Assembly: GCA_942492125.1 (NCBI GenBank)
Contig: CALODM010000030.1
Coordinates: 1-64,000, forward strand
Source of the DNA: BCD1 sp942492125
Lineage (GTDB): Bacteria > Bacteroidota > Bacteroidia > Chitinophagales > Saprospiraceae
Length of the DNA: 64,000 nt
Direction of reading: 5' to 3'
The notes under the pieces were generated by a model. The model worked only from the letters and a program-made list of their open reading frames with translations, was not told where the DNA came from and made no database searches. Both the position numbers and the translations under genes were made by a program. Of the stretch, positions 20,601 to 27,951 are shown in pieces; within the stretch, counting starts at the first letter, position 1, and the number at the start of each line of letters is the position of its first letter.

Positions 20601-21403
20601 TCAAACTGTACACCTGTAGCATCATCACCACCTGCTCCTGCTCCTGCCTGAGGTGTTCCGTCAACACCAGCCTGAGTTTCAGGAGCTCCATCGAGTTCTG
20701 AATCTACACAAGCACCAAGGAATATATCATCGTGAATGATGTGGAAAGCACCACCACTGGCAAAATTTGTATCAAAACCATCCGGGTTATCACCATAATC
20801 TCTGTCGCGCGGACCTTCGAAAGATTCCATATCGCTGCAGGCATTATTGGCTGCAAAAGTAGCAGATACATCGTGTAACTGTCCATCACAATCTTTGGTG
20901 AAGGAAGTTATAGCCACCCCTTCGCCATCTGCAAGAGCTGACAGTGTAACCGTGTTGGAAGCAGGAGAAAATGCTCCGCCGCCATTACCGGTAATACTCA
21001 CTGTCATATTGCCAGGAGCATTATAATAAGTACCGGTTACCTCAACGGTATAAGTACCATTATCTCTACATTCATCAACAATATTCACTTGAATATCCAG
21101 CCAGCAAGGCTCATTATAGGTTCTTGTAGCGGCACAAGTATTCGTTATTGGTGCACCGAGGTCATCGTCCCAAAACTGAGCAGAAATAGCCACACCATCC
21201 TGACCATCACAATCCATATTGACAAAAGTCAGGTTGGTAACGCCAACGGTAGCTGCTATAACCTGTGTGGCAGATGTTACATTATCTGCATTATCCGCAA
21301 CACTCACCCGAACGACTGCAGGATCTCCATTAGCGGGATCAGACCGTCGAAAATTTCCAGATCGACGGTAAGTCCATATCCACCAGGCCCGGCACTCGAA
21401 CAA
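11606..21403 (-). CDS. Gene A segment 3: SdrD-B repeat array with GEVED domains
   Basis: This 3,265-residue ORF holds 18 SdrD-B (Cna-B-like) domains. Each starts like 'LGDIVWIDEDADGIQD' and contains 'GMYMFMxLxPGDYVVQV' and 'SGGDPDNDDNTDSNG', rich in Asp/Asn runs of the kind that bind calcium. Three GEVED domains lie at about 20.25-20.9, 12.9-13.5 and 11.8-12.4 kb, each ending EVEDY. The first ~30 residues of the ORF are out of frame; real sequence begins near DPANGDPAVVRV. The ORF ends by frameshift inside its last SdrD-B domain. Four-domain blocks of the array are themselves repeated with a period of about 1.72 kb. The predicted role is an extended, rigid surface stalk. Confidence 0.88.
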   Translation of the reverse strand: MFECRAWWIWTYRRSGNFRRSDPANGDPAVVRVSVADNADNVTSATQVIAATVGVTNLTFVNMDCDGQDGVAISAQFWDDDLGAPITNTCAATRTYNEPCWLDIQVNIVDECRDNGTYTVEVTGTYYNAPGNMTVSITGNGGGAFSPASNTVTLSALADGEGVAITSFTKDCDGQLHDVSATFAANNACSDMESFEGPRDRDYGDNPDGFDTNFASGGAFHIIHDDIFLGACVDSELDGAPETQAGVDGTPQAGAGAGGDDATGVQFETGELSYHECVDDDEDGVQFLTPMVQGNEACVQVTATSTLGAATLDMWVDFNGDGTFQAGEKVAFTSNVVPVGTSTQQYCFTVPATATFPNQETHVRVRLSTAGVANPTGIAFDGEVEDYYLQFAKIGDFVWEDLDIDGEQDNGEPGIVGADVTISGFDILGNAYTATVQTTTGGMYMFNGLLPGDYTVTFGTPTDFFPTKQDELPGNDDDDSDADPTTGVASSTPVTLAGGDIVDDVDAGFWTYASIGDYVWKDQDADGFQDPLEPGINGVTVELTGTDFYGNPVNLTTTTTNFMGMDGYYIFDDLVPGVYKLTFTTPAGLYTTYVNNLPTNDADDSDADPAMGGMTVDETLLSGENNPDYDAGYFEPVALGNVVWLDENADGVQDNVGMPGGEVPIENATVTLFQADGVTSVTDADGLAVDPVTTGSDGMYMFMNLIPGDYVVQVTPPAPADGNPYLTSPSGGDPDNNIDTDSNGDPIPGGAQSLPVTLTSNGEINDGDADDNKNPSVDFGFYQAVSVGDLVWIDSDNDGIQDNIGTDEQPLLGALVELFEADGTTPATDINGAPVASVTTGADGMYMFMNLIPGDYVVQVTPPAGLNYLPTVSGGDPDNNDNTDSNGEAVGGNIQSQPVTLISNAEINDGDTNDDKNPSVDFGFFQALSLGDLVWIDSNYNGLQDNVGTDEQPVSGALVELFEADGITPATDVNGAPVASVTTGADGMYMFMGLAPGDYVVQVTPPAGFNYLPTISGGDPDNDDNTDSNGEDVGGNIQSLPITLSVDGEINDGDADDNKNPSVDFGFFEPVSLGDIVWIDEDADGTQDAGEDPLPGAVVSLFEADGVTPVTDVNGNPVGPVTVGTDGMYMFMGLYPGDYVVQVVAPTDANPYIASPSGGDPDNDDNTDSNGENVGGNVQSLPITLSTDGEVNDGDADNDKNPSVDFGFYQAVSLGDIVWLDENADGIQDNVGMPGGEVPIAGAIVELFEADGTTPATDVNGAPVASVTTGTDGMYMFMNLIPGDYVVKVTTPTPADGNPYLTSPSGGDPDNNVDTDSNGEPIAGGAQSLPVTLTTNGEINDGDADDDKNPSVDFGFYQAVSVGDLVWIDSDNDGIQDNIGTDEQPLAGALVELFEADGTTPATDIDGNPVASVTTGTDGMYMFMNLIPGDYVVQVTPPAGLNYLPTVSGGDPDNNDNTDSNGEDVGGNIQSQPVTLVSNAEINDGDTNDDKNPSVDFGFFQALSLGDLVWIDSNYNGLQDNVGTDEQPVSGAVVELFEADGTTPATDVNGAPVASVTTGANGMYMFMGLAPGDYVVQVTPPAGFNYLPTISGGDPDNDDNTDSNGEDVGGNIQSQAVTLSTNGEINDGDADDNKNPSVDFGFFEPVSLGDIVWIDEDADGIQDAGEDPLPGAVVSLFEGDGVTPVTDVNGNPVGPVTVGADGMYMFMGLYPGDYVVQVVAPTDANPYIASPSGGDPDNDDNTDSNGEDVAGNIQSQPITLSTDGEINDGDADNDKNPSVDFGFYQAVSLGDVVWLDENADGIQDNVGMPGGEVPIAGATVELFEADGTTPATDVNGAPVTSVTTGTDGMYMFMNLIPGDYVVKVTTPTPADGNPYLTSPSGGDPDNDDNTDSNGEPIAGGAQSLPVTLTTNGEINDGDADDDKNPSVDFGFYQAVSVGDLVWIDSDSDGIQDNIGTDEQPLEGALVELFEADGTTPATDINGAPVASVTTGTDGMYMFMNLIPGDYVVRVTPPAPAEGSPYIASPSGGDPDNNDDTDSNGEDVAGNIQSQPITLISNDENNDGDANNDKNPSVDFGFFQTVALGDLVWFDLDTDGIQDNVGQPGGEEPIQGAVVSLFEADGTTPATDATGAPVASVTTGADGMYMFMGLLPGDYVVQVAAPSVLFLVSPDGGDPDNNDNTDSNGIEVGAVVQSLPVTLTVDGENNDGDADNDKNPSVDFGFYQVMSLGDIVWIDNNGNGLQDNVGQPGGELPIAGAIVELFEADGTTPVTDADGNPVTSVTTGPDGMYMFMNLIPGDYVVQVTPPDPEMVPTFDNGDPDNDDNTDSNGQDMAGNVQSQPITLMPGEEVGDGDADDNKNSTVDFGFYIPASIGDVVWIDTDGDGIQDDPMIEPGLPGVKVTLTGNAGNGSPVKDPNDPTMDRMVTTGPDGSYLFDGLPPGTYKLTFMAPNGSQYVLTYYNEGDDPNDNVEATNDSDADPDMGGMTETTVLESDEDDLDWDAGFYEPASIGDYVWDDQNNNGQQDPGELPIEGVKVTLTGTTGNGTTVLDPATGMEFMTFTEPDGSYIFDALVPGDYKLTFDTPADLNPTKDNEPGVDDADDSDADPVTGMTEFTFLESGEYDPTWDAGFFAVDFGDLPDSYGTTDAASGPKHIIIPQLYLGSCVDAETDGQDEAMAGLMDNGDDNNASAYGQPGSTGCADDEDGITFITPVIPGYEACIEIDVVNTTGAPAVLQGWLDFDGNGVMDDPADELNTGDFAGGGVTVPAGGLTDEVVCFDIPADAMYVMGDGFMRFRLSPDGGLQATGVNPDGTLPAGEVEDYKLPDVKIGNLIWEDRNYNGIQDPGIDDGINGIEVQLMWAGPNGTFGDGDDETYVTVSAPVTYVGMGPGGSDLVKDGIYYFEGLTPGNYKITVVTNRFATLQDVGGNVGDADLYDSDNENGEFFTILPEDITNQILGEDGLYDMPGMTNAENPDNSYPDAQDNLSFDFGYVGFDRGDLPDSFVTKEDSGMPGMEGPRHLATPFWYMGACVDVDLDGQPDYTAGYYDALDPNNPEPAEEGDDNLLGVVTLPVGVNCGDDDENGVILTTSMVPGYEACFDVNTTAPEAGVMQAWIDFDGSLDFNSDGSEAVVWTKVDGTTLPVPTTEAVIAAGAGVTTELCFMVPDNAVMFPNLETHMRFRFSDQGGLDSKNPYANGDFPFGEVEDYYQPLAELGDYVWHDVNGNGVQDDGEAPVEGVTVELHDCTDPDNPQIIATTTTDAQDSTNSSD
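15600..19300 (-). repeat. Higher-order repeat: ~1.72 kb blocks of four SdrD-B domains
   Basis: Four SdrD-B subtypes alternate in fixed order (DNDGIQDNIGTDEQP, NYNGLQDNVGTDEQP, EDADGxQDAGEDPLP, ENADGIQDNVGMPGGEVP). The same landmark at the domain border recurs at about 15,618, 17,342 and 19,069, and others at 16,065/17,786, 16,483/18,205 and 16,914/18,636. The spacing is therefore 1,721-1,727 bases. Copies differ by scattered substitutions without breaking the frame, showing recent block duplication under coding selection. Confidence 0.85.
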
Positions 21404-24400
21404 GAAGCATCTACAGACAAATTCTGCAATTGCATAGTCGCCGGTGCTTCCACCAGGACACTTTTCATACAGATGGCATTGCTTTCGTCATCAACATCCA
21501 GGGAGATATCTCCACCGCTGACATCAAAGGGACCAAAAGGACCTTGCTCTACGTCATAAGCATTATTGTAAGTAATATTCGTCAAAGCCCCGTTTTCATC
21601 GTACTCGAAGATGGTATATTCACCTGCTAAGTCGGTACTACCATTAGTGGAAACTAAAATGGTAAAAGTGAATGTATCATCACTTGGGTCATTAGGCGTA
21701 CCTTCATTGTCGCAAATAACGGTAATAACAGGATCCGCTCCACAATCCGGAACAGGATTAAGTCCCATATCCAGACTTAGATTACTTTCATTGCCAGTCG
21801 ACAGGGTAACGACGTCCGTCATCCCCATTGCGGGATCGGGGTCGCTATCTAATTCATCATCCCCAGCATTCTGGGTGGTAATGCCTGTGCCATTAGGCAA
21901 AGTACCTCCTGCATTTTGATCGTCTACGTCAAAAACAGCGTAATAATCCATATCCAAAGGCAGGTCGGTGAAGAGGTAGTAACCCGGTTCACCGGCCTGG
22001 TTATTGGTCGTGGTTGCCATGCCCATCATCATATCATCCGTCTCCCCATTTCCAGGGGTGTCTTTTGCTCCAACTACTTTAAACAAAGTAACTTTTACGC
22101 CATTCACACCCGCTTCTGGCCCTTCATTCTGAATCCCATCACCATTTTGGTCGACCCAGACGTAGTTACCTATCTGTCCAGGATCGGTGTAACATTCTTC
22201 GATTAGCATACCCACCTTTTTAGGCTGAGCTGTCGTAAAAGTGTTATCATTATCCACCCGCGTTCCCTGGTAACCAAAAGTATTCCAGGCGGTCGTACCA
22301 ACGGGCGCATCAATCGGGGCAGTCATTCTCCATATCAAGGAGAGTGTTTGTCCTGGCTGGATGATATAATCGTTAAATTCGAGTTTAAATGCTTGTATTT
22401 CCGTAAGGTCAGCCGGAGCCATGTCCGTCCAGAAAGGACCTGTACAACCTGCGGGGGTAATGTCAGGATTAAATTCCACCCGACAAGGGTTGGTTTCTGA
22501 TGTATAGTATACTTTTACCCCGGTAGTCACATTGGGATCACCACCGGCGGGTGTAAATTCAACAGGAATCTGAAACGGTTCTGCCATATTAGCCCGCCAT
22601 TCGGAATCCCGGGGGTCAGTTACAACTACCCCAATGTCTCCTATCCATGGCAGGATATCAATAACAACCAGATCTTTGATCTGAATGTTCCCGGCGTTGT
22701 ATATATCCATATGGTAGTAGAAATCACTACCTGGTGTGGTTTTTCCTATGGCAAAGCCTCCTTGCGGGGTAGCCAGGAATTCATCGTCATCGGGTAAATT
22801 GTTATCATTAATATCGTCACAACTTCCCCATACAAATTTTTCAGACTCTACCTTGGCAAGCGTGAGTACGAGGAGGTTATCATTACATTCATCCAGTATT
22901 TGAGGAGTAGTTGGATCTGAAAAATCTCTTCGCGGGTCGATATTGGGTCCCTGAGCATCAAGGGTTACGCAGTTCTCCAGGAATAAATCAGGAGGTGCTG
23001 TCGGCAATACCATTGCCTGGTAAGTGATCGTGATTCTATCTGATCGATAATCGTTAGGGTCAGCACCGGGGATGGTTGGCCATTCCCAGATGAGGGTGTT
23101 GAGGTCGTAATCCACTCCACCTACATTGGTTGGTGTAGTGGTGACCATAAAACCTGTTCCGGGGTCAGAAACATTGTCATAAGTTACACTACCGTCCACA
23201 TATTCCAAACCCGGTGGCAACTGGTCAATAATTTTAACCTGGGTCGCATCAAAAGGTCCCTGATTTCTAAAACTGATTTCATATTCCACAATATCTCCAG
23301 GAAAAGCTGCATTGTCATTATCATTCAGATTTTTTTGCAGTCTTACCGGGCCGACCTTATCTACAGGTGAGGTAGCGCATGCAGAGGGTACATCGGTGCG
23401 GACATTATCACCAGTGGCAACAGCTTCGAAGCAGTTGGTGATCGTTCCTTGGGGAGTTCCCGTTTTGATCCGTACGCGGAAAGTAATCAAATACGCCGGG
23501 CTACTTGGATTCCCACCTTCGAGGGTAATACCGGTAAAGTCCCAGTTGATCTGGGTTTGATCGCCATTACCAGTATTTTCAACGATAGTAATCACTGGGG
23601 CCGGAGGAAAAGCAGGAAAGTTACCGGAATAGGCTACATCTGGCTGAATCCCTGCTGTGCCAGGATCTGTATCCACCAATTCAATTTCCGGCGGCAGCAA
23701 GTCAGTGATCATCGTGTTCATCATATCAAATTCTCCACGATTATTCCATTGTAAAGTATATAGAAATTCTTCTTCCGGAAAGAAGATCCCCGATGTTACC
23801 AGGCCTAATTCATCAACAAAAGTCATTGGTTCATCAATGTCTTCATAGAATTTAGCCAAAAACCCTGGCCCAACCGGACTAATACTCAAAGTATTAGAAG
23901 CCGTCAAAGGTAAATCTGGTCGGGAAGGAATGGGCGCATCCAAGGTAAAGCTATTGGAAACGGGACCTGCCTCTACCCCTGATTTTACCTGTACCAGGAA
24001 TTTGATGCGAAAATAATCGGACAAATAATCCGTAGCAGCATCCGTACCACCTGGCAGAATAATACCCGTAAAATCCCAGGTTATTTTGGTTTGGTCGAAA
24101 TTTACCCCCTGATTTTCAAGAATGGTAACCACAGGACTACCGGGAATATTAGTGTAACTAACATCCATTTGGATACCGGGTGTACCTGGATCCGTATCAA
24201 TCAATTCTATTTCTGGTGGCATCAAATCCATGATTATGGTTCCGTCCACACCAGCAGTTCCAGAGTTCCGCCAGCTGAGCTGATAATTGAATTGCTCCTC
24301 CGGGAAATATTCCGAATTGCCATCCAGCGTCAGCGTACCTTTCACCGGGCCTACCGGACCGGAAGGCAAGACGTTTACTTCCTCGCAATCTTCAACCGGG

Positions 24401-24486
24401 TCGCAAGTTGCCGGTCTATTAGGATCACCACTAAAAGCAGCACAATTTTCATATATCCCTGGTGCTGCCGTTGCATCTACCTCCAC
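21304..24486 (-). CDS. Gene A segment 2: DUF11 domains and first SdrD-B domain
   Basis: The ORF of 1,060 residues opens at a GTG that is almost certainly not a real start, since it continues segment 1 in frame after one stop codon. It contains at least three DUF11-like domains with the recurring 'FPEEQFNYQLSWRN...LPPEIELIDTDPG' theme, a domain with an LKLEF/IWRM region (around 22.3-22.8 kb), and the first SdrD-B domain (IGNYVWVDQNGDGIQNEG, about 21.8-22.2 kb). The last ~20 residues (after DLEIFDG) are frameshifted; the true continuation lies in segment 3. Confidence 0.85.
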   Translation of the reverse strand: MEVDATAAPGIYENCAAFSGDPNRPATCDPVEDCEEVNVLPSGPVGPVKGTLTLDGNSEYFPEEQFNYQLSWRNSGTAGVDGTIIMDLMPPEIELIDTDPGTPGIQMDVSYTNIPGSPVVTILENQGVNFDQTKITWDFTGIILPGGTDAATDYLSDYFRIKFLVQVKSGVEAGPVSNSFTLDAPIPSRPDLPLTASNTLSISPVGPGFLAKFYEDIDEPMTFVDELGLVTSGIFFPEEEFLYTLQWNNRGEFDMMNTMITDLLPPEIELVDTDPGTAGIQPDVAYSGNFPAFPPAPVITIVENTGNGDQTQINWDFTGITLEGGNPSSPAYLITFRVRIKTGTPQGTITNCFEAVATGDNVRTDVPSACATSPVDKVGPVRLQKNLNDNDNAAFPGDIVEYEISFRNQGPFDATQVKIIDQLPPGLEYVDGSVTYDNVSDPGTGFMVTTTPTNVGGVDYDLNTLIWEWPTIPGADPNDYRSDRITITYQAMVLPTAPPDLFLENCVTLDAQGPNIDPRRDFSDPTTPQILDECNDNLLVLTLAKVESEKFVWGSCDDINDNNLPDDDEFLATPQGGFAIGKTTPGSDFYYHMDIYNAGNIQIKDLVVIDILPWIGDIGVVVTDPRDSEWRANMAEPFQIPVEFTPAGGDPNVTTGVKVYYTSETNPCRVEFNPDITPAGCTGPFWTDMAPADLTEIQAFKLEFNDYIIQPGQTLSLIWRMTAPIDAPVGTTAWNTFGYQGTRVDNDNTFTTAQPKKVGMLIEECYTDPGQIGNYVWVDQNGDGIQNEGPEAGVNGVKVTLFKVVGAKDTPGNGETDDMMMGMATTTNNQAGEPGYYLFTDLPLDMDYYAVFDVDDQNAGGTLPNGTGITTQNAGDDELDSDPDPAMGMTDVVTLSTGNESNLSLDMGLNPVPDCGADPVITVICDNEGTPNDPSDDTFTFTILVSTNGSTDLAGEYTIFEYDENGALTNITYNNAYDVEQGPFGPFDVSGGDISLDVDDESNAICMKSVLVEAPATMQLQNLSVDASCSSAGPGGYGLTVDLEIFDGLIPLMEILQSFG

Positions 24487-24489
24487 CGT

Positions 24490-26331
24490 TTAAGTGATGG
24501 AAAAATCCTCGTCGGCGGGAAGGCTAATGCCTGTAAAGTCCCAGGTACCGGTACCTGCATCAAATGCTGGTTCAAGTCCGGCAGTGATACCACCGCCATA
24601 GGTGGGTGCACCCACAAAGGTCAATCCCGCAGGCAGGCCATCCGTGATAATGGCATCAACAAGCGGACCGGCATCGGTTGTACTAAAGTTAATGGTGTAG
24701 GTTACCTGGTCACCGTTGAACAGATCTATCACATCATCAGTAGAAAGCGCACGGTCGTCCGCATTTGAAATCGTTTTTGCAAAATCATCAATCGCGGGCA
24801 GGATGCGTGCAATATCCTGATCACTACAACCGCTGTTGACTACTTGTGACCCCTGCAGGTCACCAGTAACACCAATATTAGTTTCTAAACAGTTAATATT
24901 AGGGTTGCTGCAATTGGTTATTTCACATGGATGAGCCCCTACAACCGGGTTACCCATCAGGTCGGTAGCTAACACGGTATAATCAAAAGACAAATTTCCA
25001 TCCGTAGCAAAGCCAACAGGAACGGGATCTAAGAAAGTATATGAAATGGTCGTCAGATATTCTCCGCCCGGTAAGGTTAACCCGCCGGAAGCTGTCACAT
25101 CTGAAGTAGTAAAAGTATAGGTTTGGTTGGTATTGACAGTGGTTGAGTAAGTTACTTGTACTTCCAGGCCTGCCTCTGAATAGGTCGCTGCCGGGATTTC
25201 TGTAATACCAATTTCTTTTGGAAAGTCTGTAACAACGGTAAAATCATCAATGGCAACGTTTCCTGTATTGCCATAACTAAACTCGAGGGTACCCGAGTTA
25301 CCGATTGTATAGGTGGACAAAGTCGGACCGGATAAGCAACCTCCATCTGGAGAAGCGATAATCTGTCCATTAAAATTGTCGGCAGTATTTACTTTATCGG
25401 GACAACCCACCTCTGCCTTAAGTCTGGTATTCAGGTTGATAAAATCATTGATTTGGAAATCGGAGCTGGGCAGGGTTAATACCACATTATAAAAGAAGGC
25501 TGTACTTATGGGCCCAGCGGGGTTCCATTCCAAGGTGTTGCCCGTCTGTGTACAACCATCACAGCTGTTGACCACCGCGCCATCAGGAATATTAAGGGTT
25601 ACCTCTATATCCGATTGCAACTCCAGGGGTGTCATATTAAGCGGATTCACCGTAACAGTGAAGGAGGAAGTTGCGTCCGGAAGACCTACCATACCATCCA
25701 AAACGATTTCCCATGCGTCGTTCAGGTCGTTTAACACAAAAACGCCCGCAGTATTATTGAAAGGGGTATCATCCGCGACAGCAACACCGCCTGCTGTAGC
25801 GCTCCCGTCCACGGTAAGTCCTATATTTTCTAAAGGACAGGTAGAGCCCGGGGGATAAATAACGGCCAATTCCATCATACCCTGGCTACCAGCTGGTATT
25901 GTGGCCAAAAAGTTAATCGTAAACTCATAACCACCAGGTACCGGGACAAAAGTAGTATTGGATACGTCAGGTGTTCCAGAAAAAGAAACAAGTTCGATTA
26001 ATTCTGCCGGGATAAAAACCGTGATGGAAGCTCCATCAAAGTCGTTATTGTTACTGGCAGTACTATAGTTGATGGTGTAAATCACCACATCTCCAGCATT
26101 AACAGCAGTACCCGGGGGCACATCGGAGGTGACATCAACATTAAACTGGTCTGCACCAGGAGGAGGGGGCGCCATTGACTCCCCGCCAAAAACCTTGTCC
26201 GTGGTTTCCTGGGTTTCTACAGCTGAAGATTCATCTGCAAAGTCAAAATTCAGAGCACCAGAGTAGGCTAAGGCAAATACTGATATCAGTACAGCTGCGC
26301 CCATGATAAAGTAAGTAGAGGCTCTTTTCAT
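24490..26331 (-). CDS. Gene A segment 1: signal peptide and DUF11-like domains
   Basis: This ORF of 613 residues starts with a signal peptide (MKRASTYFIMGAAVLISVFA...) followed by a Pro-rich linker (MAPPPPGADQF). It then has DUF11-like beta-sandwich domains, seen in phrases such as GDVVIYTINYSTASNNNDF and GDQVTYTINFSTTDAGPL. DUF11 domains are common stalk modules of large bacterial surface proteins. It ends at an in-frame TAA. The codons after the stop continue the same domain in the same frame, so the stop is the only thing separating it from segment 2. The start is the true N terminus of gene A. No clear -7/-33 pair was found upstream. Confidence 0.85.
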   Translation of the reverse strand: MKRASTYFIMGAAVLISVFALAYSGALNFDFADESSAVETQETTDKVFGGESMAPPPPGADQFNVDVTSDVPPGTAVNAGDVVIYTINYSTASNNNDFDGASITVFIPAELIELVSFSGTPDVSNTTFVPVPGGYEFTINFLATIPAGSQGMMELAVIYPPGSTCPLENIGLTVDGSATAGGVAVADDTPFNNTAGVFVLNDLNDAWEIVLDGMVGLPDATSSFTVTVNPLNMTPLELQSDIEVTLNIPDGAVVNSCDGCTQTGNTLEWNPAGPISTAFFYNVVLTLPSSDFQINDFINLNTRLKAEVGCPDKVNTADNFNGQIIASPDGGCLSGPTLSTYTIGNSGTLEFSYGNTGNVAIDDFTVVTDFPKEIGITEIPAATYSEAGLEVQVTYSTTVNTNQTYTFTTSDVTASGGLTLPGGEYLTTISYTFLDPVPVGFATDGNLSFDYTVLATDLMGNPVVGAHPCEITNCSNPNINCLETNIGVTGDLQGSQVVNSGCSDQDIARILPAIDDFAKTISNADDRALSTDDVIDLFNGDQVTYTINFSTTDAGPLVDAIITDGLPAGLTFVGAPTYGGGITAGLEPAFDAGTGTWDFTGISLPADEDFSIT

Positions 26332-27850
26332 GAGAATAAAAATTTTTAATGATTTGTTTTATGAACCTGAACAGTCAATGACTTCAAGCGAAATTTTCTG
26401 CTGCTCCGGTTTTAAGGGGAACTTTATTGATGACTTCGCCTGTCAGGTTTTGAAATTATGATACTCAATTACTTGAGTTGTTTAGGTCTAATTTTTTTTG
26501 GAAAACTTTTTTCCCAAAAGCAAAAAGTACGGAGTTAACCTCCTTTTCCGAACCGGAATAATAATAGTGTTTTCATACTGTAAATTTGTTTTGAAATTAG
26601 AATGTTAATTAATATTTACTGGTCGTATCTCTCATCATGTAAAACAGCAAATGCCTTGGCCAAAACAATGGTCAGTTGTTTCAGAAAAGGCGGTGATTTC
26701 TCCATGTAATTAGACTGCATCAAGAACCTTTTGGTGCCTGTCAATCCAGAAAACACTTTAAGGGGTCTTTTCCCCTGTTTATGTTCTGTATTTTTATTAA
26801 CCCCTTGTCAAGTTACGTTATCCTATAAGTTCCTTTGAACCATAAATAGCTTTTCCTAACACAAGGTATTTATATAGATTGCTTTACAAAATGTGTAAAC
26901 AAAGCGGAACACCTCAAAAAAAGGTGCCCCACTTGCGATCATATTTCATAAAACAACATTTACCTATTTTCACACAACTCAGAAGTAACGCAAGGGGGAA
27001 TTCACATTACCATAATATATTTTATGTAATCAGATTTGGGATGACTTGAATTCCAATGCTTTAAGCACATCGAATCTTCGCTCAATTGTGACCATGAGTT
27101 TCCTGATTCTTCAATTATCACACTTCAACAATTTGATTTATGACAAAATAGGAACAGGCAAGGTGTTTCTCTCAGAGGAAAACCCTTCTGATCTACAATT
27201 GAAACAATTGACTGGAATAATTTTTTTTTACAACTGGAAAGAGCAATTCGGACTGTTTTAAAAACAAATATCGAATATGCTGTCATTTGAGTGAGGCCTT
27301 TTCAGTGGATGGGAGTGTTTAAATCACCTAAGTGTATAAATTTCCTAGCACACTAAAACCTTGATCATAAAAAATCAATACAATTATGAATTTTTTTTTC
27401 AATGAACAGTCTTTTACATATATATTTTTTTACTTTTTATAAAAAAATATAAACTCAAGGGATAAACCTGTAATTCTGGGGGCCAAAAGGGAAAAGTGAC
27501 GTTTAGTTAAAAATTATTCATATGAAATCTCCTGAAACACTTCACCTTTTCCAATTACAAAACCATCCTTAAACTATTTGCATGGTTCAATGATGGTTCT
27601 CCCGGTCAAAACAAATATTGGTGTGTAGATAGCCTCTCAAAATTTGGCGTTCAAGGTTATATTTAATTTTTCCTTTATGCAAAGGTAAAACATCTAAAAC
27701 AGATAAAAAAGGACAAAAACAGGATTTTAAATACCAAATAAAATGAATTATTATTTAACCAAATAAATATAAAATATTATTAATCAATTAATTATAGAAA
27801 AAAATACTCTTTAGTACAAAGAATTGAAATGATTTTCATTCTATGACAAA
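26332..27850. other. AT-rich spacer between the two giant genes
   Basis: About 1.5 kb lies between the gene A start and the gene B terminator. It is very AT-rich, with poly-A/T runs (for example around 26,490, 27,220 and 27,390-27,440). The only ORF of note is 71 codons on the + strand (27046-27261); it resembles nothing known and lacks any context. The spacer must contain the gene A promoter and leader, but no convincing TAnnTTTG with a -33 partner was seen on the - strand. A short inverted repeat (actcaa/ttgagt) is at 26463-26478. No tRNA or RNA gene was recognised. Confidence 0.6.
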
Positions 27851-27888
27851 AAAAAATGAGCGAACCATGTTATGTCCGCTCATTTTTT
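27851..27888 (-). terminator. Intrinsic terminator of giant gene B
   Basis: A 12-base stem (aaaaaatgagcg 27851-27862 with cgctcatttttt 27877-27888) encloses a 14-base loop and is flanked by further A's, which give a U-rich tail on the - strand. It lies about 65 bases after the gene B stop. Confidence 0.75.
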
Positions 27889-27951
27889 GTCATAATAATT
27901 TCTCCCTGTAAACCAACCACAAGGGAAAACCTCCCTGAGGTGGTACTGTCT

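Larger units (their letters stand above)
4377..26331 (-). other. Giant surface-protein gene A, reconstructed span
   Basis: Four consecutive ORFs make one gene of about 7,300 codons. Only the first has a signal peptide, only the last has a sorting domain, and the domains run straight across the breaks. Break 1: an in-frame TAA at 24490-24492, where a DUF11 strand reads FSIT-stop-TVEVDA (Tyr expected). Break 2: a single-base frameshift at about 21,340-21,370. Break 3: a single-base frameshift at about 11,610-11,640, splitting an SdrD-B domain between DAQ and GFYEF. The breaks could be consensus errors or true decay. The product would be one of the longest bacterial polypeptides, a T9SS-exported fibre with many Asp-rich, probably Ca-binding domains. 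Confidence 0.8.

Noticed and set aside
27046..27261. 71-codon + strand ORF in the spacer between giant genes
   Set aside because: No domain, signal peptide or credible promoter; length is within chance for AT-rich DNA.
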